DNA of 64,000 nucleotides from Myxococcales bacterium (GTDB lineage Bacteria > Myxococcota_A > Polyangia > Nannocystales > Nannocystaceae). The notes beneath the pieces were generated by a model, which worked only from the letters and a program-made list of their open reading frames with translations, did no database searches and was not told where the DNA came from. This document shows, one piece after another, positions 9,601 through 17,958 of the stretch. Position 1 is the stretch's first letter; each line of letters opens with the position of its first letter. The translations under genes were made by a program, and so were the position numbers. The stretch spans positions 62,001-126,000 of the forward strand of contig JACKDV010000018.1 of NCBI GenBank assembly GCA_020633315.1, written 5' to 3'.

Positions 9601-10366
9601 CGACGACGTCGCCTCCAAGTGGTGCAGCGAGGTGCACTCGGAGTTCGAGACCAAGCTGAGCACGCGCTACCCCTTCAAGCGCAGCGGAGCCGACGTGCCG
9701 CTGGCCGACTTCGCCTCGTTCTTCCACCCGGAGAACGGGCGGGTGTGGCAGTTCTACGACGCGGTGCTCAAGAACGCGGTGCCCCTGCGCGGCTCCGAGT
9801 ACGAGCTGGCCAAGTCGGGCTCGCGCACCCTAGGCCGCTTCAAGCCCAACGTGGCGCGCTACCTCAACGCGGCGCAGGAGGTCACCACCTCGGCGTTCGC
9901 GGCCGACATGGAGGTGCGGGTCGACTTCGACGTGCTCATCGAGGGAGCGCCCAGCGTCCGCGAGGTGGTGCTCACCATCGACGGCGAGGAGGTGCGGCAC
10001 CGCAACGGTCCCGAGGAGTGGAGCTCGATGACCTGGCCCGGCAAGGGCAACCAGGGCGCCAAGATCGAGGCCACCGGCTTCGGCGTGGACGCGGACCTCG
10101 AGCGCGAGGGCGAGTGGGGACTGTTCCGCCTGATCGAGGAGGGCTCGGTGCGAGTCTCGCCCGATCGCCGCACCTTCGCGGTGCAGTGGGACTTCCGCGA
10201 CGAGGGAGCCGGCCTCATCCAGGTCCGCTTCCGCCCCCGCAGCAGCGACTCGCCCTTCTTCGGGCCCAACGGATCGCGGGAGTTCCTGGAGGTGTTCCGC
10301 ACCAAGCGCTTGCGCGTCCCGACCTCGATCATGGTCGAGGGCAGCGGGTGCGGCAGGAGCAAGTGA
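6665..10366 (+). CDS. tssM: T6SS membrane-complex protein TssM (IcmF family)
   Basis: A 1233-residue IcmF-type protein. Two N-terminal membrane helices (about 1-45), then a cytoplasmic NTPase-like domain with Walker A (GRPGAGKS, about 118-125) and a DTAG motif near 163, both intact (in many TssM they are lost). A third membrane helix is at about 427-448 (VNAIGAVGLLLTVALIWLPLV), followed by a periplasmic domain of ~780 residues, somewhat longer than usual, with the C-terminal beta-rich region (VRDEGAGLIQVRFRP-like). In classical systems the periplasmic part contacts the lipoprotein TssJ, which is not encoded here. One-base overlap with tssL; tagF follows one base after the stop. Confidence 0.95.
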   Translation: MLKYILSVFVIALIWSAWWVLEWPVWIPIVVTSVIVVGLTTYVIIKEIRARRASREIEKALKAQAEREARSVRPDRQADIVALQGEFDQAISSLKSSRIGSRGAAVALYELPWYVIIGRPGAGKSTALRRSGLSFPFRSSRGDVSVRGVGGTRNCEWWMTREAVILDTAGRYTSEDADRDEWLAFLDLLKRFRARRPINGILATVSATELAAGSPQDASALAREVRGRVDELQDRLGVAAPVYVVVTKCDLLPGFLEMFGDLTDEDRGQIWGFTLPAKSQTNLSGQTTRHFDELVSILEQRTLRRLVEEPRMEKREKIYAFPQHFAAVRDSLSRFVHELTIEDAFHETPIIRGVYWSSGTQEGTPRDAIMSTVASAFGFRPSTESNAPVPATEAKSYFLGDLFHRVIFPDHNLAGRSAERTRKQKRWVNAIGAVGLLLTVALIWLPLVSFKENRDLIAEAELGVDYVQQHVEEDTVEAIRLERLNTLRLLLDTLAQYRDDGEPWSMTMGMYQGDTIYPHLRDVYAATVRNELLMPLVERDLAAMEKFATLYGVSGEAPPDEEYDDYFDRLRLYLLVTGPSVEGEPGLTAEERSWVVGYLADRWTKPLRDSGDPATMTAMGEIATTYVDILADQPALAYERDATLSERVQRILNRSDRTKSVTRALVDSVQGRSLTLRDMVGVPSIKNGDKRIRPAFTRQGYEGTIKPKLEEGLDEFLKAQWVLGQYDEQAETLRVEELDAIQTEYYRQYIVEWSTFIQEIYTETPEDYIGALNLLSQLTRAEHYKDLFSHISYHTQLVDLDALDSELGGPQDDRMLTEAARIAERRTRQKLRINRIANPRLTRMAADRAIDQAMAGAGAAGESLVLTDVDVTYAFLGLAEFGARKALPAPTVEGAPPPPPESVPIDDYQAQLSVLRTALQQRMDDPAEKEALVADAKAAQTEVRDLLDATEASGWKPTLERILLPPVDLVWNLTEKGVADDVASKWCSEVHSEFETKLSTRYPFKRSGADVPLADFASFFHPENGRVWQFYDAVLKNAVPLRGSEYELAKSGSRTLGRFKPNVARYLNAAQEVTTSAFAADMEVRVDFDVLIEGAPSVREVVLTIDGEEVRHRNGPEEWSSMTWPGKGNQGAKIEATGFGVDADLEREGEWGLFRLIEEGSVRVSPDRRTFAVQWDFRDEGAGLIQVRFRPRSSDSPFFGPNGSREFLEVFRTKRLRVPTSIMVEGSGCGRSK

Positions 10367-10367
10367 G

Positions 10368-11345
10368 ATGGCGTCGGTCGGGATGTTCGGCAAGGTGCCG
10401 ACCTTCGGGGACTTCGTGTCCCTGGGAACCGGTACGCCGGGCTACCGACAGTTCGAGCGGTGGTTGCAGGACTCCAACGACACCATCGTCGAGCGGGGTC
10501 AGGAGCTGCAGCCGCTCGGTTTCATGATTCGCCATGAAGACACGCGCTCTCTGCTCGTGGGTATTCTCGTGGGCAGTGTCGACAGCGTGGGGAGGAGCTT
10601 TCCTCTCAGCCTGTTCTACGAGATCGCCGACGAAGGGGTGAGCCTCGCGGGTATGCCGCCAGCCTTGGGACCCGACCTCGCCCGCCTGGCCAGCGTGGCC
10701 CGCAAGGCGCGAGTCCGAGCCCCCGAGGAGGTGCGCAGCCTGGTCGAGGGCATGGCGCTGCCCAGTGACAAGGATGTTGCGATCCGCAGCCACGCCCAGC
10801 TCAACCGCCTTCGAATCGTGACGGCCGAGATGATGCTCCAGCGAGCCTTCGGCGCGGGCCCGTCCCCCCACTACGGCAGCGAGGTCATCCTGCGCGCCTG
10901 CGAGCTGGCCTCGGAGCGACGTTCCGGGGCCCCCCTCATCCTCGAGGGGCGGGCCGGCACCGACGTGGAGCTGATGTTCCTGCTCGCGAGCGTGGATGCG
11001 ATGAGCGGCGGACGGCAGCCCGTGGCCGTGCTGTGGGAAGTCCGCAGCCGCCGGGCCTTGTTCGTCCTCGGCCCCCCGGATGCCCGCCTGTTGTCGCTGA
11101 TGGTGAGCGAGAACGAGGCCGACCGGCTGTGGCCGATGTGGACCGACCGACCGGAAGTGGCCGAGCGCTCGAGGGAGCAGCTGCCCGCCGCCTGCCGAGA
11201 GCTCGTGGACGCGCCCGGTGGGGTGTCGGCCAAGGACTTCCTCGACTCCATGGCGGTTGCGTGCAAACCTCGCTCCCAGCAACCGGCTCCGCCCGAGGGC
11301 AAGCAAAGGCAAAGGCAAGGGAAATGGCAAAGCAGGGTTCCGTAG
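10368..11345 (+). CDS. tagF: T6SS-associated protein TagF (ImpM/DUF2094 family)
   Basis: A 325-residue protein opening with the TagF signature (GMFGKVPTFGDFVSLG), followed by SVDSVGRSFPLSLFYE and, near the end, a WPMWTDRP block. In other bacteria TagF is a post-translational repressor of the T6SS, sometimes fused to the phosphatase PppA and sometimes acting through Fha. Neither pppA nor ppkA nor fha is in this operon, though Ser/Thr kinases occur elsewhere in the window, so how it is switched off here is unknown. The 3' end overlaps the start of tssB by 22 bases. Confidence 0.88.
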   Translation: MASVGMFGKVPTFGDFVSLGTGTPGYRQFERWLQDSNDTIVERGQELQPLGFMIRHEDTRSLLVGILVGSVDSVGRSFPLSLFYEIADEGVSLAGMPPALGPDLARLASVARKARVRAPEEVRSLVEGMALPSDKDVAIRSHAQLNRLRIVTAEMMLQRAFGAGPSPHYGSEVILRACELASERRSGAPLILEGRAGTDVELMFLLASVDAMSGGRQPVAVLWEVRSRRALFVLGPPDARLLSLMVSENEADRLWPMWTDRPEVAERSREQLPAACRELVDAPGGVSAKDFLDSMAVACKPRSQQPAPPEGKQRQRQGKWQSRVP

Positions 11346-11845
11346 CGCCGAAGGAGCGCATCAACATCGTCTATCGGTCCAAGGTCGAGGGACAGGAGGA
11401 CGTCGAGCTACCCTTCAAGATGCTCATAATGGAGGACCTCACGCTCAAGCCCAAGGACACCGAGATCGAGGAGCGTGAGCCGGTCAAGATCGACCGCGAC
11501 ACCTTCAACGAGGTCATGAGCTCGTTCGACCTCGGCATGGACATCAACGTCAAGGACCGCCTGGGCAACGAGGACGACGGCTTGCTGCCCATGCACCTCA
11601 AGTTCAAGACGCTCAAGGACTTCACCCCCGACGGGATCGCCAACCAGGTGCCCGAGCTGCAGGCGCTGCTCGAGCTGCGCGATGCGCTGGCCGCGCTGCG
11701 CTCGCCGCTCGGCAACAAGGGCAACTTCCGCAAGCGCATCCAGTCCATCCTCTCGGACGACAAGGCCCGGGAGCAGATGCTCAAGGAGCTTGGGCTGGAC
11801 GACGGAGCCGGGTCGGGCGAGGCTCCCGCGAAGGAGGACGAGTAG
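11324..11845 (+). CDS. tssB: T6SS contractile sheath small subunit TssB (VipA)
   Basis: A 173-residue TssB. The ATG at 11324 lies inside the end of tagF and gives MAKQGSVAPKERINIVYRS, the expected N-terminus. Family blocks: ELPFKMLIMEDLT, FNEVMSSFDLGMDINVKDRL, LKFKTLKDFTPDGIANQVPEL and the C-terminal LGNKGNFRKRIQ. TssB pairs with TssC to form the tail sheath that contracts to push out the Hcp tube and VgrG tip. Length is normal. A TAG stop is followed one base later by the tssC ATG. Confidence 0.95.
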   Translation: MAKQGSVAPKERINIVYRSKVEGQEDVELPFKMLIMEDLTLKPKDTEIEEREPVKIDRDTFNEVMSSFDLGMDINVKDRLGNEDDGLLPMHLKFKTLKDFTPDGIANQVPELQALLELRDALAALRSPLGNKGNFRKRIQSILSDDKAREQMLKELGLDDGAGSGEAPAKEDE

Positions 11846-11846
11846 C

Positions 11847-13334
11847 ATGGCCGAGCAGCAGGCAAGCACCCAGCAAGCCACCGAGCAGCAAGATGCCCCG
11901 ATGTCGCTGATGGAGGAGCTCCTCAGCGAGGCCCAGGTCAAGGACATCGACGATGATGCCTACCGCATCGCCAAGCGGGGCATCGAGGCGTTCATGGGCG
12001 AGCTGCTCCAGCGGCGCGACCAGTACGGGAAGATCGACCGGCTCATCGTCGACCAGATGATCGCCCAGATCGACCAGAAGCTGGCCGATCAGACCAACGA
12101 GGTCCTCCACCACCCCACCTTCCAGAAGATGGAGTCCACCTGGCGGAGCATCCGCTACCTGGTGGACCACAGCGACCACCGCGAGAACGTCCGGGTGGAG
12201 CTGCTCGACGTCAACAAGCAGGACCTCATCGACGACTTCGAGGACTCCTCCGACATCACCAAGTCGGGCCTGTACCGCCGGGTGTACTCGGCCGAGTACG
12301 GCACCTTCGGCGGCCATCCCTACGGGGCGCTGGTCACCGGCTGGGACTTCGGCTCGGGGCACGAGGACATCCGCCTGCTGCAGCAGCTGGCCTCGATCGC
12401 GGCCATGGCCCACGCCCCGCTGCTGGCCAACGCCTCGCCGCAGTTCTTCGGCGAGACCTCGTTCCACGAGCTGCCCCGCCTGCGCGACCTCAAGTCGCTG
12501 TTCGAGTCACCGCAGTACCTGCGCTGGCGAGCCTTCCGCGACAGCGAGGACTCGCGCTACGTGGGCCTGTGCATGCCCCGCTTCCTGCTGCGGGTGCCCT
12601 ACGACCAGGACCACAAGCCGGTTCGCGACTTCGACTTCACCGAGGACGTGATCGACCAGCACGAGAACTACCTGTGGGGCCCGGCGTCGTACGCCCTGGC
12701 CGCCCGGGCCGCCGAGTCCTTCGCCGCCTACCGCTGGTGCCCCAACATCATCGGTCCGCAGTCCGGCGGCGCGGTCGAGGACCTGCCCATCCACCAGTAC
12801 GAGGCGATGGGCACGCTGCAGACCAAGCTGCCGATCGAGATCCAGCTGACCGAGCGCCGCGAGTACGAGCTCTCCGAGGAGGGCTTCATCGGCCTCACCT
12901 ACCGCAAGAACTCCAACAACGCGGCGTTCTTCTCGGCCAACTCGGCCCAGCGGCCTCGCACCTACGGTGACACCCCCGAGGGCAAGCGCGACGAGCTCAA
13001 CTTCCGGCTCGGCACGCAGCTCCCGTACATGTTCATCATCACCAGGCTCGCGCACTACATCAAGGTGATCCAGCGCGAGAACCTGGGCTCCTGGAAGACG
13101 GCGGAGGAGCTGCGGGCCGAGCTCAAGAAGTGGCTCCTGCAGTACACCTCGAGCGGCCCCAAGGTCGACAAGATCACCAAGTCGAAGCGCCCGTTCCGCG
13201 CCACCGAGGTCCTCGTGGAGGAGGTCCCCGGCCAGGCGGGCTGGTACCGCTGCGAGATCCAGGTGATGCCGCACTTCAAGTACATGGGAGCCGACTTCCA
13301 GCTCTCGCTGGTGGGCAAGCTGGACAAGCAGTAG
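11847..13334 (+). CDS. tssC: T6SS contractile sheath large subunit TssC (VipB)
   Basis: A 495-residue TssC. A Gln-rich N-terminus (TQQATEQQ) precedes conserved segments: FQKMESTWRSIRYLVDHSD (near 93), LLDVNKQDLIDDFEDSSDITKS, YGTFGGHPYGALVTGWDF, RDSEDSRYVGLCMPRFLLRVPYD and the C-terminal sheath beta-strands. Length is typical. AAGGAGGAC just upstream of the ATG is a good ribosome site. No ClpV gene, needed to recycle the contracted sheath, lies in the window. Confidence 0.96.
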   Translation: MAEQQASTQQATEQQDAPMSLMEELLSEAQVKDIDDDAYRIAKRGIEAFMGELLQRRDQYGKIDRLIVDQMIAQIDQKLADQTNEVLHHPTFQKMESTWRSIRYLVDHSDHRENVRVELLDVNKQDLIDDFEDSSDITKSGLYRRVYSAEYGTFGGHPYGALVTGWDFGSGHEDIRLLQQLASIAAMAHAPLLANASPQFFGETSFHELPRLRDLKSLFESPQYLRWRAFRDSEDSRYVGLCMPRFLLRVPYDQDHKPVRDFDFTEDVIDQHENYLWGPASYALAARAAESFAAYRWCPNIIGPQSGGAVEDLPIHQYEAMGTLQTKLPIEIQLTERREYELSEEGFIGLTYRKNSNNAAFFSANSAQRPRTYGDTPEGKRDELNFRLGTQLPYMFIITRLAHYIKVIQRENLGSWKTAEELRAELKKWLLQYTSSGPKVDKITKSKRPFRATEVLVEEVPGQAGWYRCEIQVMPHFKYMGADFQLSLVGKLDKQ

Positions 13335-13353
13335 GAAGAGGGACGGAACGAAC

Positions 13354-15504
13354 ATGCAGGGGGAGACCGCGTCTTGGACGCCCGGAGAGGACGTCGCCCC
13401 CCTGCTGGCTGCCGCAGCCGGGTCCTCCGGGACCCGGCTCACCGATGGCTTCGCCGCCATCGAGTCGGAGATCGCCAAGCTCACCAGCGCCTCGGGGCAG
13501 CCGGTGGACTGGTCGCTCGTCGGCCGTGAGGCGGAGACCTACCTCAAGAACACGGGCAAGGATCTGCGGATCGCCACCTACCTCGTCATGGCGTGGGTCC
13601 ATGGCAAGAAGGTGGACGGTCTGCGTCGCGGCCTCGACCTGCTGGTGGGGCTGCTCGACGCCTCGTGGGAGCAGCTTCACCCCCCGGTGGAGAAGCTGCA
13701 GGCGCGCGCGGGCGCGCTGACCTTCCTGTCGGAGCAGCTCCCGCGCACGCTGGAGGAGCTGCTCGCGGCCAAGGTGCCCGACGACCAGGGGCAGGCGCTG
13801 ATCGACAGCTACCTGCGCTACCGGGCGATGGTGGCCCAGCGCTTCCCCGAGCGCCCGCCCGCGCTGCAGCCGATCGAGCAGGTGCTCGGCGTGGCCCAGG
13901 AGGCCAAGCGGCTGCCGCCCTTTCCCACCCCCGACAAGGACGCCAAGGCCGAGGAGCCGGCCGCGAGCCCGGGGAGCGATGATCCCCTGCTCGCTCCGAT
14001 CCCCGGCGCGTCGCCGGTGGGCAAGGACCCCAAGCTCAGCGACGACTTCGACGCGCTCTACACCGAGATCGAGAAGATCGCCGCGATCGACGGCGGCCGC
14101 GTCGACTGGGCCATGGTGCGCGACGCCTCGGCCAAGATCCTGAGCTCGCTGGGCAAGGACCTGCGCTGCCTGTGCTACTGGACCGTCGCCCGCATGCACC
14201 TGGACAAGATCGCGGGGCTGCGCGAGGGCCTGAGCACCCTGGCCACGGGCGCGGAGCGCTTCGGCGACGACATCTTCCCCACCCGCCCCAAGGCCCGCGC
14301 CGCCGCGCTGGCCTGGATGGGCACGCGGATCGAGGAAGACCTGCCCTCGATCGCCAAGTCGGCGCCCGAGGAGGACCTCAAGGCGCTGCACGCCAGCGTC
14401 GACGCGATCGAGAAGGCGATGGGCGGTCGCGCGGCCTCGCTCGAGGGCGTGCAGCGAGCCCGCGGCGCGCTGATGTCGGTCAAGACGGAGAAGCCCAAGC
14501 CGGCCAAGCCGGCGGCTCCGGCTGCCGCGCCCAAGCCCGCCGCCGGGGCTGCCGCGACTCCCAAGGCCGCCGCTCCGCCGCCGCCGCCCGCCGCCGCGGT
14601 GCCGCCCGAGCTCGAGAGCCTGGTGGAGCAGATGCTCGAGCAGGCCAACGACATCTCCGCGGCGGGTGACACCGCGATCAGCCTGCGCCTGCGCCGACAG
14701 GCGATGTGGATGGCCGAGCCCTCGATCCTCCAGGGTCGCAAGTACGACTGCGAGAGCCTGGGCATGAAGCCCCGCATGGAGGTCGACGGGATCTTCAAGA
14801 AGAAGGAGTGGGGCGAGCTCATCCAGCGCACCGAGGAGCTGTTCCCCTCCTATCCCTACTGCCTCGACCTCACGGTGTGGGCCGGCAAGGCGGCGGCCGA
14901 GCTCTTGGGCGAGGAGGCCGCGCTCGCGCTCGCGAGCGAGCTGGTGGCGCTGTCGGTGCGGGCTCCCAACCTGCTGCGCGGTACCGATCGCAACGGCAAC
15001 CCCCTGGCCTCGAAGGAGGCGCGGGAGTGGATCAACGAGCACCGCGGCGCAGGAGCGCCCGCCGGAGCACCCGCGGCCGCTCCCACGGCGGCGGCGGCCG
15101 CTGCCCCCGCGACGGCGGCGGCTCCCGTCCCCGTGGCGGCGCCCGAGACCCTGCCCGACGAGATCGAGACCCTGTTCAAGAACGGCCAGGCGGCGGAGGC
15201 GATGCGACGAGCCTCGGCCGCGGCCGTGGGCCTGACCGGCCGCGCCGGCTTCCAGCGCAACCTGCTGCTGGCCGAGCGCCTGCTCGACAACCGCTCGGGC
15301 GCCCTGGCCCTCCCCCTGTTTCGCGCCCTCCTGGGCCAGCTCCGAACCACCTCGCTCACGCAGTGGGAGCCCGCCGTGGGCGCTCGCTGTATCCGGGGTT
15401 ACCTGCAGTGCGCACGATCGAGCAACGCGAAGATCGAAGACGAGCGCGAGCTGATCGACGAGCTGATGCTCCTCGATCCCAGCTTGGCCGTGGGGCTAGT
15501 CTAG
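13354..15504 (+). CDS. tssA: T6SS TssA-family protein with two N-terminal ImpA_N modules
   Basis: A 716-residue TssA-like protein, longer than most. The ImpA_N module appears twice: about residues 25-170 (GFAAIESEIAKL, VDWSLVGREAETYLKNTGKDLRIATYLVMAW, LHPP) and again about 224-370 (DFDALYTEIEKI, VDWAMVRDASAKILSSLGKDLRCLCYWTVAR, IFPT). An Ala/Pro/Lys linker (about 383-418) leads to a VasJ-like C-terminal region (about 419-557, ending in the FPSYPYCLDL block), a second Ala/Pro linker (to about 605) and a helical tail. TssA proteins cap or coordinate baseplate and sheath assembly. The internal duplication is the odd feature; nothing suggests a gene-fusion error, as the frame is continuous. Confidence 0.88.
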   Translation: MQGETASWTPGEDVAPLLAAAAGSSGTRLTDGFAAIESEIAKLTSASGQPVDWSLVGREAETYLKNTGKDLRIATYLVMAWVHGKKVDGLRRGLDLLVGLLDASWEQLHPPVEKLQARAGALTFLSEQLPRTLEELLAAKVPDDQGQALIDSYLRYRAMVAQRFPERPPALQPIEQVLGVAQEAKRLPPFPTPDKDAKAEEPAASPGSDDPLLAPIPGASPVGKDPKLSDDFDALYTEIEKIAAIDGGRVDWAMVRDASAKILSSLGKDLRCLCYWTVARMHLDKIAGLREGLSTLATGAERFGDDIFPTRPKARAAALAWMGTRIEEDLPSIAKSAPEEDLKALHASVDAIEKAMGGRAASLEGVQRARGALMSVKTEKPKPAKPAAPAAAPKPAAGAAATPKAAAPPPPPAAAVPPELESLVEQMLEQANDISAAGDTAISLRLRRQAMWMAEPSILQGRKYDCESLGMKPRMEVDGIFKKKEWGELIQRTEELFPSYPYCLDLTVWAGKAAAELLGEEAALALASELVALSVRAPNLLRGTDRNGNPLASKEAREWINEHRGAGAPAGAPAAAPTAAAAAAPATAAAPVPVAAPETLPDEIETLFKNGQAAEAMRRASAAAVGLTGRAGFQRNLLLAERLLDNRSGALALPLFRALLGQLRTTSLTQWEPAVGARCIRGYLQCARSSNAKIEDERELIDELMLLDPSLAVGLV

Positions 15505-15525
15505 CCACCGCGGTGAGAGGTCATC

Positions 15526-17958
15526 ATGGCAGACAAACCGTTCTATCGCACCGAGTACCGCCTCCAGCGAATCGGTGGTGACGACAAGGAATTCCTCGTC
15601 GTCGACTTCCAGCTCGAGGACGAGCTCAACGAGGGCTACCACCTCAAGGTCCACTGCACGATCCCCGACGCGCTGCAGGAGCAGATGGCAGCGGCCTGCG
15701 GCTCGCGTCGCGGTGTCGACGTGGAGTTCTTCATGCGGCGGCAGTTCCCCGACGGAGAGCTGCTCGAGACTCGCATCGCGGGCCTCGTGCACTCCATGGA
15801 GCGCTCGCAGGAAGGCGACCCCGAGCTCGGCCGCTTCAACGACGAGTTCCTGGTCACCATCGTCCCCGCGTGGGAGCTCCTCAAGAACGAGCAGACCGGC
15901 GGCACCTGGCACAAGCGCAGCTACGCCGACATCCTGTTCGAGATGCTGCAGGAGGGCCTGTCGCCCTTCGGCCGCAGCGTGGAGCGGCGCCTGAGCGGCG
16001 AGTACCCCGAGGTGGACTTCACCGTGCGTCGCCCGGACGAGTCGCTCTTCGACTTCGCCCAGAAGCTGATGCGGCGCACGGGCATCAACATGTTCTTCGA
16101 CCACGAGTCCGGCACCGAGGTGCTGGTGCTCGTCGATCAGAACGATCAGTTCCCCGACGCCAAGCGACGTGGATCCAAGCCGCTGAGCATGCAGTGGAAC
16201 AAGAAGGATCCCACCGACGACGAGGAGATGATCACCCGGGGCACCAAGAACGTGCCCACCCCGCCCAAGGCCAAGCTGTTCAAGAACCACTACTTCGTGG
16301 AGTCGCCGCAGCTGCCGATCACCGGCCTCGCCGACTTCGGAGCCCTGCTCGGCGCCATCATGGGCGCGCTGGGCATGGGCGGCGGCGGTGGTGGAGGTGG
16401 CGGCGGCGGGGGAGGAGGCGGCGGCGGCAAGGAGCAGGTGCTGCACGACAGCCTGCGCCCCGACGAGCTCGACCCCGAGGGCCACGTGGAGCGGCGCGCC
16501 GAGCTCGAGAAGAAGGTGCTCGGCGCGAAGATCAACGACTACGACTTCCAGACCACGATGACCGGCTGCGTCGCGGGTCGGGTGTACGAGCTCGAGATCA
16601 ACCCGGGCGACGTGCGCAAGTGCGTGGTCAAGAAGGTGAGCGCGCGGGGCACCAAGATGGCCCAGCCGCCGCAGGACTACATGAACCAGGCCAAGTTCAC
16701 CCCCACGGTGGACGAGAGCGGCCAGACGGTGGAGATCAAGCCGACCAAGGACGTCGACGAGGGTCACCACTTCGGGATCTACCGGGCCGAGGTCATCGCG
16801 ATCGAGAACGATCCGGTCGACGTCGACGAGTTCTGCCGCTGCCGCCTGAAGTTCCCCTGGGACGAGCGCGACGAGGAGGTCAAGCTGACCTACGTGAGCG
16901 TGCTGCAGCCGGTGGGCGGCACCCACTCGGGCTTCCAGTGGTTCCCGCGGGCCGGCGACCGCGTGCTGGTCACCTTCGTGGGCGGCCACCACGAGCAGCC
17001 GGTGATCATCGGCAGCATCTACGACGCGGAGTACCGCCCGCCCGACATGGGCCCCGACGCGCTGCGCCTGCCCGACTCGCGCACGTGGCTGGGCTTCAGC
17101 CACGCGAGCATCGGCGACAAGGCGCGGCTCACCCAGCTCAACATGAAGCTCGACGCGGGCGACGAGCTGGTGTTCTGGAACGCGCCGTGGAACTGGCTGG
17201 AGAAGGTCGGCAACGACGCGGAGATCGAGATCAAGCGCGACGAGAAGCGCACGATCGGCCGTGACGCCACCGAGAAGATCGAGCGGGACTACACGCAGGA
17301 CGTGGGTCGCAACCGCACCGAGACCGTGGGCGGCAACTACACCCGCACGGTCAAGGGCAACACCAACGTGACGGCCAAGGGCGGCAGCACCAGCACGGTC
17401 GACGGCTCGGTGAGCAACACCTTCAAGTCGGGGCTCTCCGAGTCCATCGACCGCGGGGCGTCCGAGACCGTGCGCAGCGGCAGCCGCAACTTCACCGTGC
17501 TCGGCGGGGCGTTCAACATCACCGCCGCCACGCAGGTGGGCATCACGGCGCCGCGGTTGTCGCTGGCGGTGGCCAGCGTGGGCATGGGCGGCAGCGGAGC
17601 GGCGGCGGGCGGCTCGCTCGACATCGACTCGACCGCGGTGCTCAAGGCCCCGGTCAGCGCCACCATCAACGGCGGCGCGGGCGAGATGCGAGCCGACACC
17701 ACCGGCGTCAAGCTCAAGGGCCCGGCCACCGACATCAGCGATCAGCTCGGCGGCTCGGTGAAGCTGGCCAACGGCAAGCTGCTGATGGACGCGCCCCAGG
17801 GCCTCGAGCTGAGCTGCGGCCCGAACAAGCTGCGGCTGGCCCCCGACGGCATCTACCTCAACGGCATCCGGCTCGACATGGAGGCCGGCAAGACGGAGCT
17901 CCGCACGGCAGCGTTCGACATCATCGGGCCCGAGCCCGGGTCGACCGGCCTCCCATGA
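15526..17958 (+). CDS. vgrG: T6SS spike protein VgrG (TssI) with a polyglycine insert
   Basis: An 810-residue VgrG that trimerises as the puncturing tip on the Hcp tube. The gp27-like part (about 1-270) has RNDEFLVTIVPAWELL-type and RRTGINMFFDHESG blocks; the gp5-like OB-fold region (about 370-520) carries FHVRCRLKFPWDERD-like and RAGDRVLVTFVGGHHEQPVIIGS motifs; the beta-helix needle (about 560-700) has periodic GRDATEKIERDYTQDVGRNR-type repeats. Between the first two domains is a hydrophobic Gly/Ala stretch and then 17 consecutive glycines (residues 285-301). A ~100-residue extension follows the needle, with no recognised effector domain. GAGAGG precedes the start; the stop overlaps the next gene (ATGA). 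Confidence 0.94.
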   Translation: MADKPFYRTEYRLQRIGGDDKEFLVVDFQLEDELNEGYHLKVHCTIPDALQEQMAAACGSRRGVDVEFFMRRQFPDGELLETRIAGLVHSMERSQEGDPELGRFNDEFLVTIVPAWELLKNEQTGGTWHKRSYADILFEMLQEGLSPFGRSVERRLSGEYPEVDFTVRRPDESLFDFAQKLMRRTGINMFFDHESGTEVLVLVDQNDQFPDAKRRGSKPLSMQWNKKDPTDDEEMITRGTKNVPTPPKAKLFKNHYFVESPQLPITGLADFGALLGAIMGALGMGGGGGGGGGGGGGGGGGKEQVLHDSLRPDELDPEGHVERRAELEKKVLGAKINDYDFQTTMTGCVAGRVYELEINPGDVRKCVVKKVSARGTKMAQPPQDYMNQAKFTPTVDESGQTVEIKPTKDVDEGHHFGIYRAEVIAIENDPVDVDEFCRCRLKFPWDERDEEVKLTYVSVLQPVGGTHSGFQWFPRAGDRVLVTFVGGHHEQPVIIGSIYDAEYRPPDMGPDALRLPDSRTWLGFSHASIGDKARLTQLNMKLDAGDELVFWNAPWNWLEKVGNDAEIEIKRDEKRTIGRDATEKIERDYTQDVGRNRTETVGGNYTRTVKGNTNVTAKGGSTSTVDGSVSNTFKSGLSESIDRGASETVRSGSRNFTVLGGAFNITAATQVGITAPRLSLAVASVGMGGSGAAAGGSLDIDSTAVLKAPVSATINGGAGEMRADTTGVKLKGPATDISDQLGGSVKLANGKLLMDAPQGLELSCGPNKLRLAPDGIYLNGIRLDMEAGKTELRTAAFDIIGPEPGSTGLP
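16378..16428 (+). repeat. In-frame run of 17 glycine codons in vgrG
   Basis: Seventeen consecutive Gly codons of mixed GGC, GGT, GGA and GGG type, so not a simple triplet slip of one codon. It lies between the gp27-like and gp5-like parts of VgrG, directly after a hydrophobic Gly/Ala segment (ADFGALLGAIMGALGMG). The run is also a likely spot for length variation or assembly error. Confidence 0.9.

Noticed and set aside
6371..9727. 1100-codon minus-strand open frame opposite tssM
   Set aside because: Composition is His/Val/Gly/Arg-rich with no domain; tssM on the other strand is certain.
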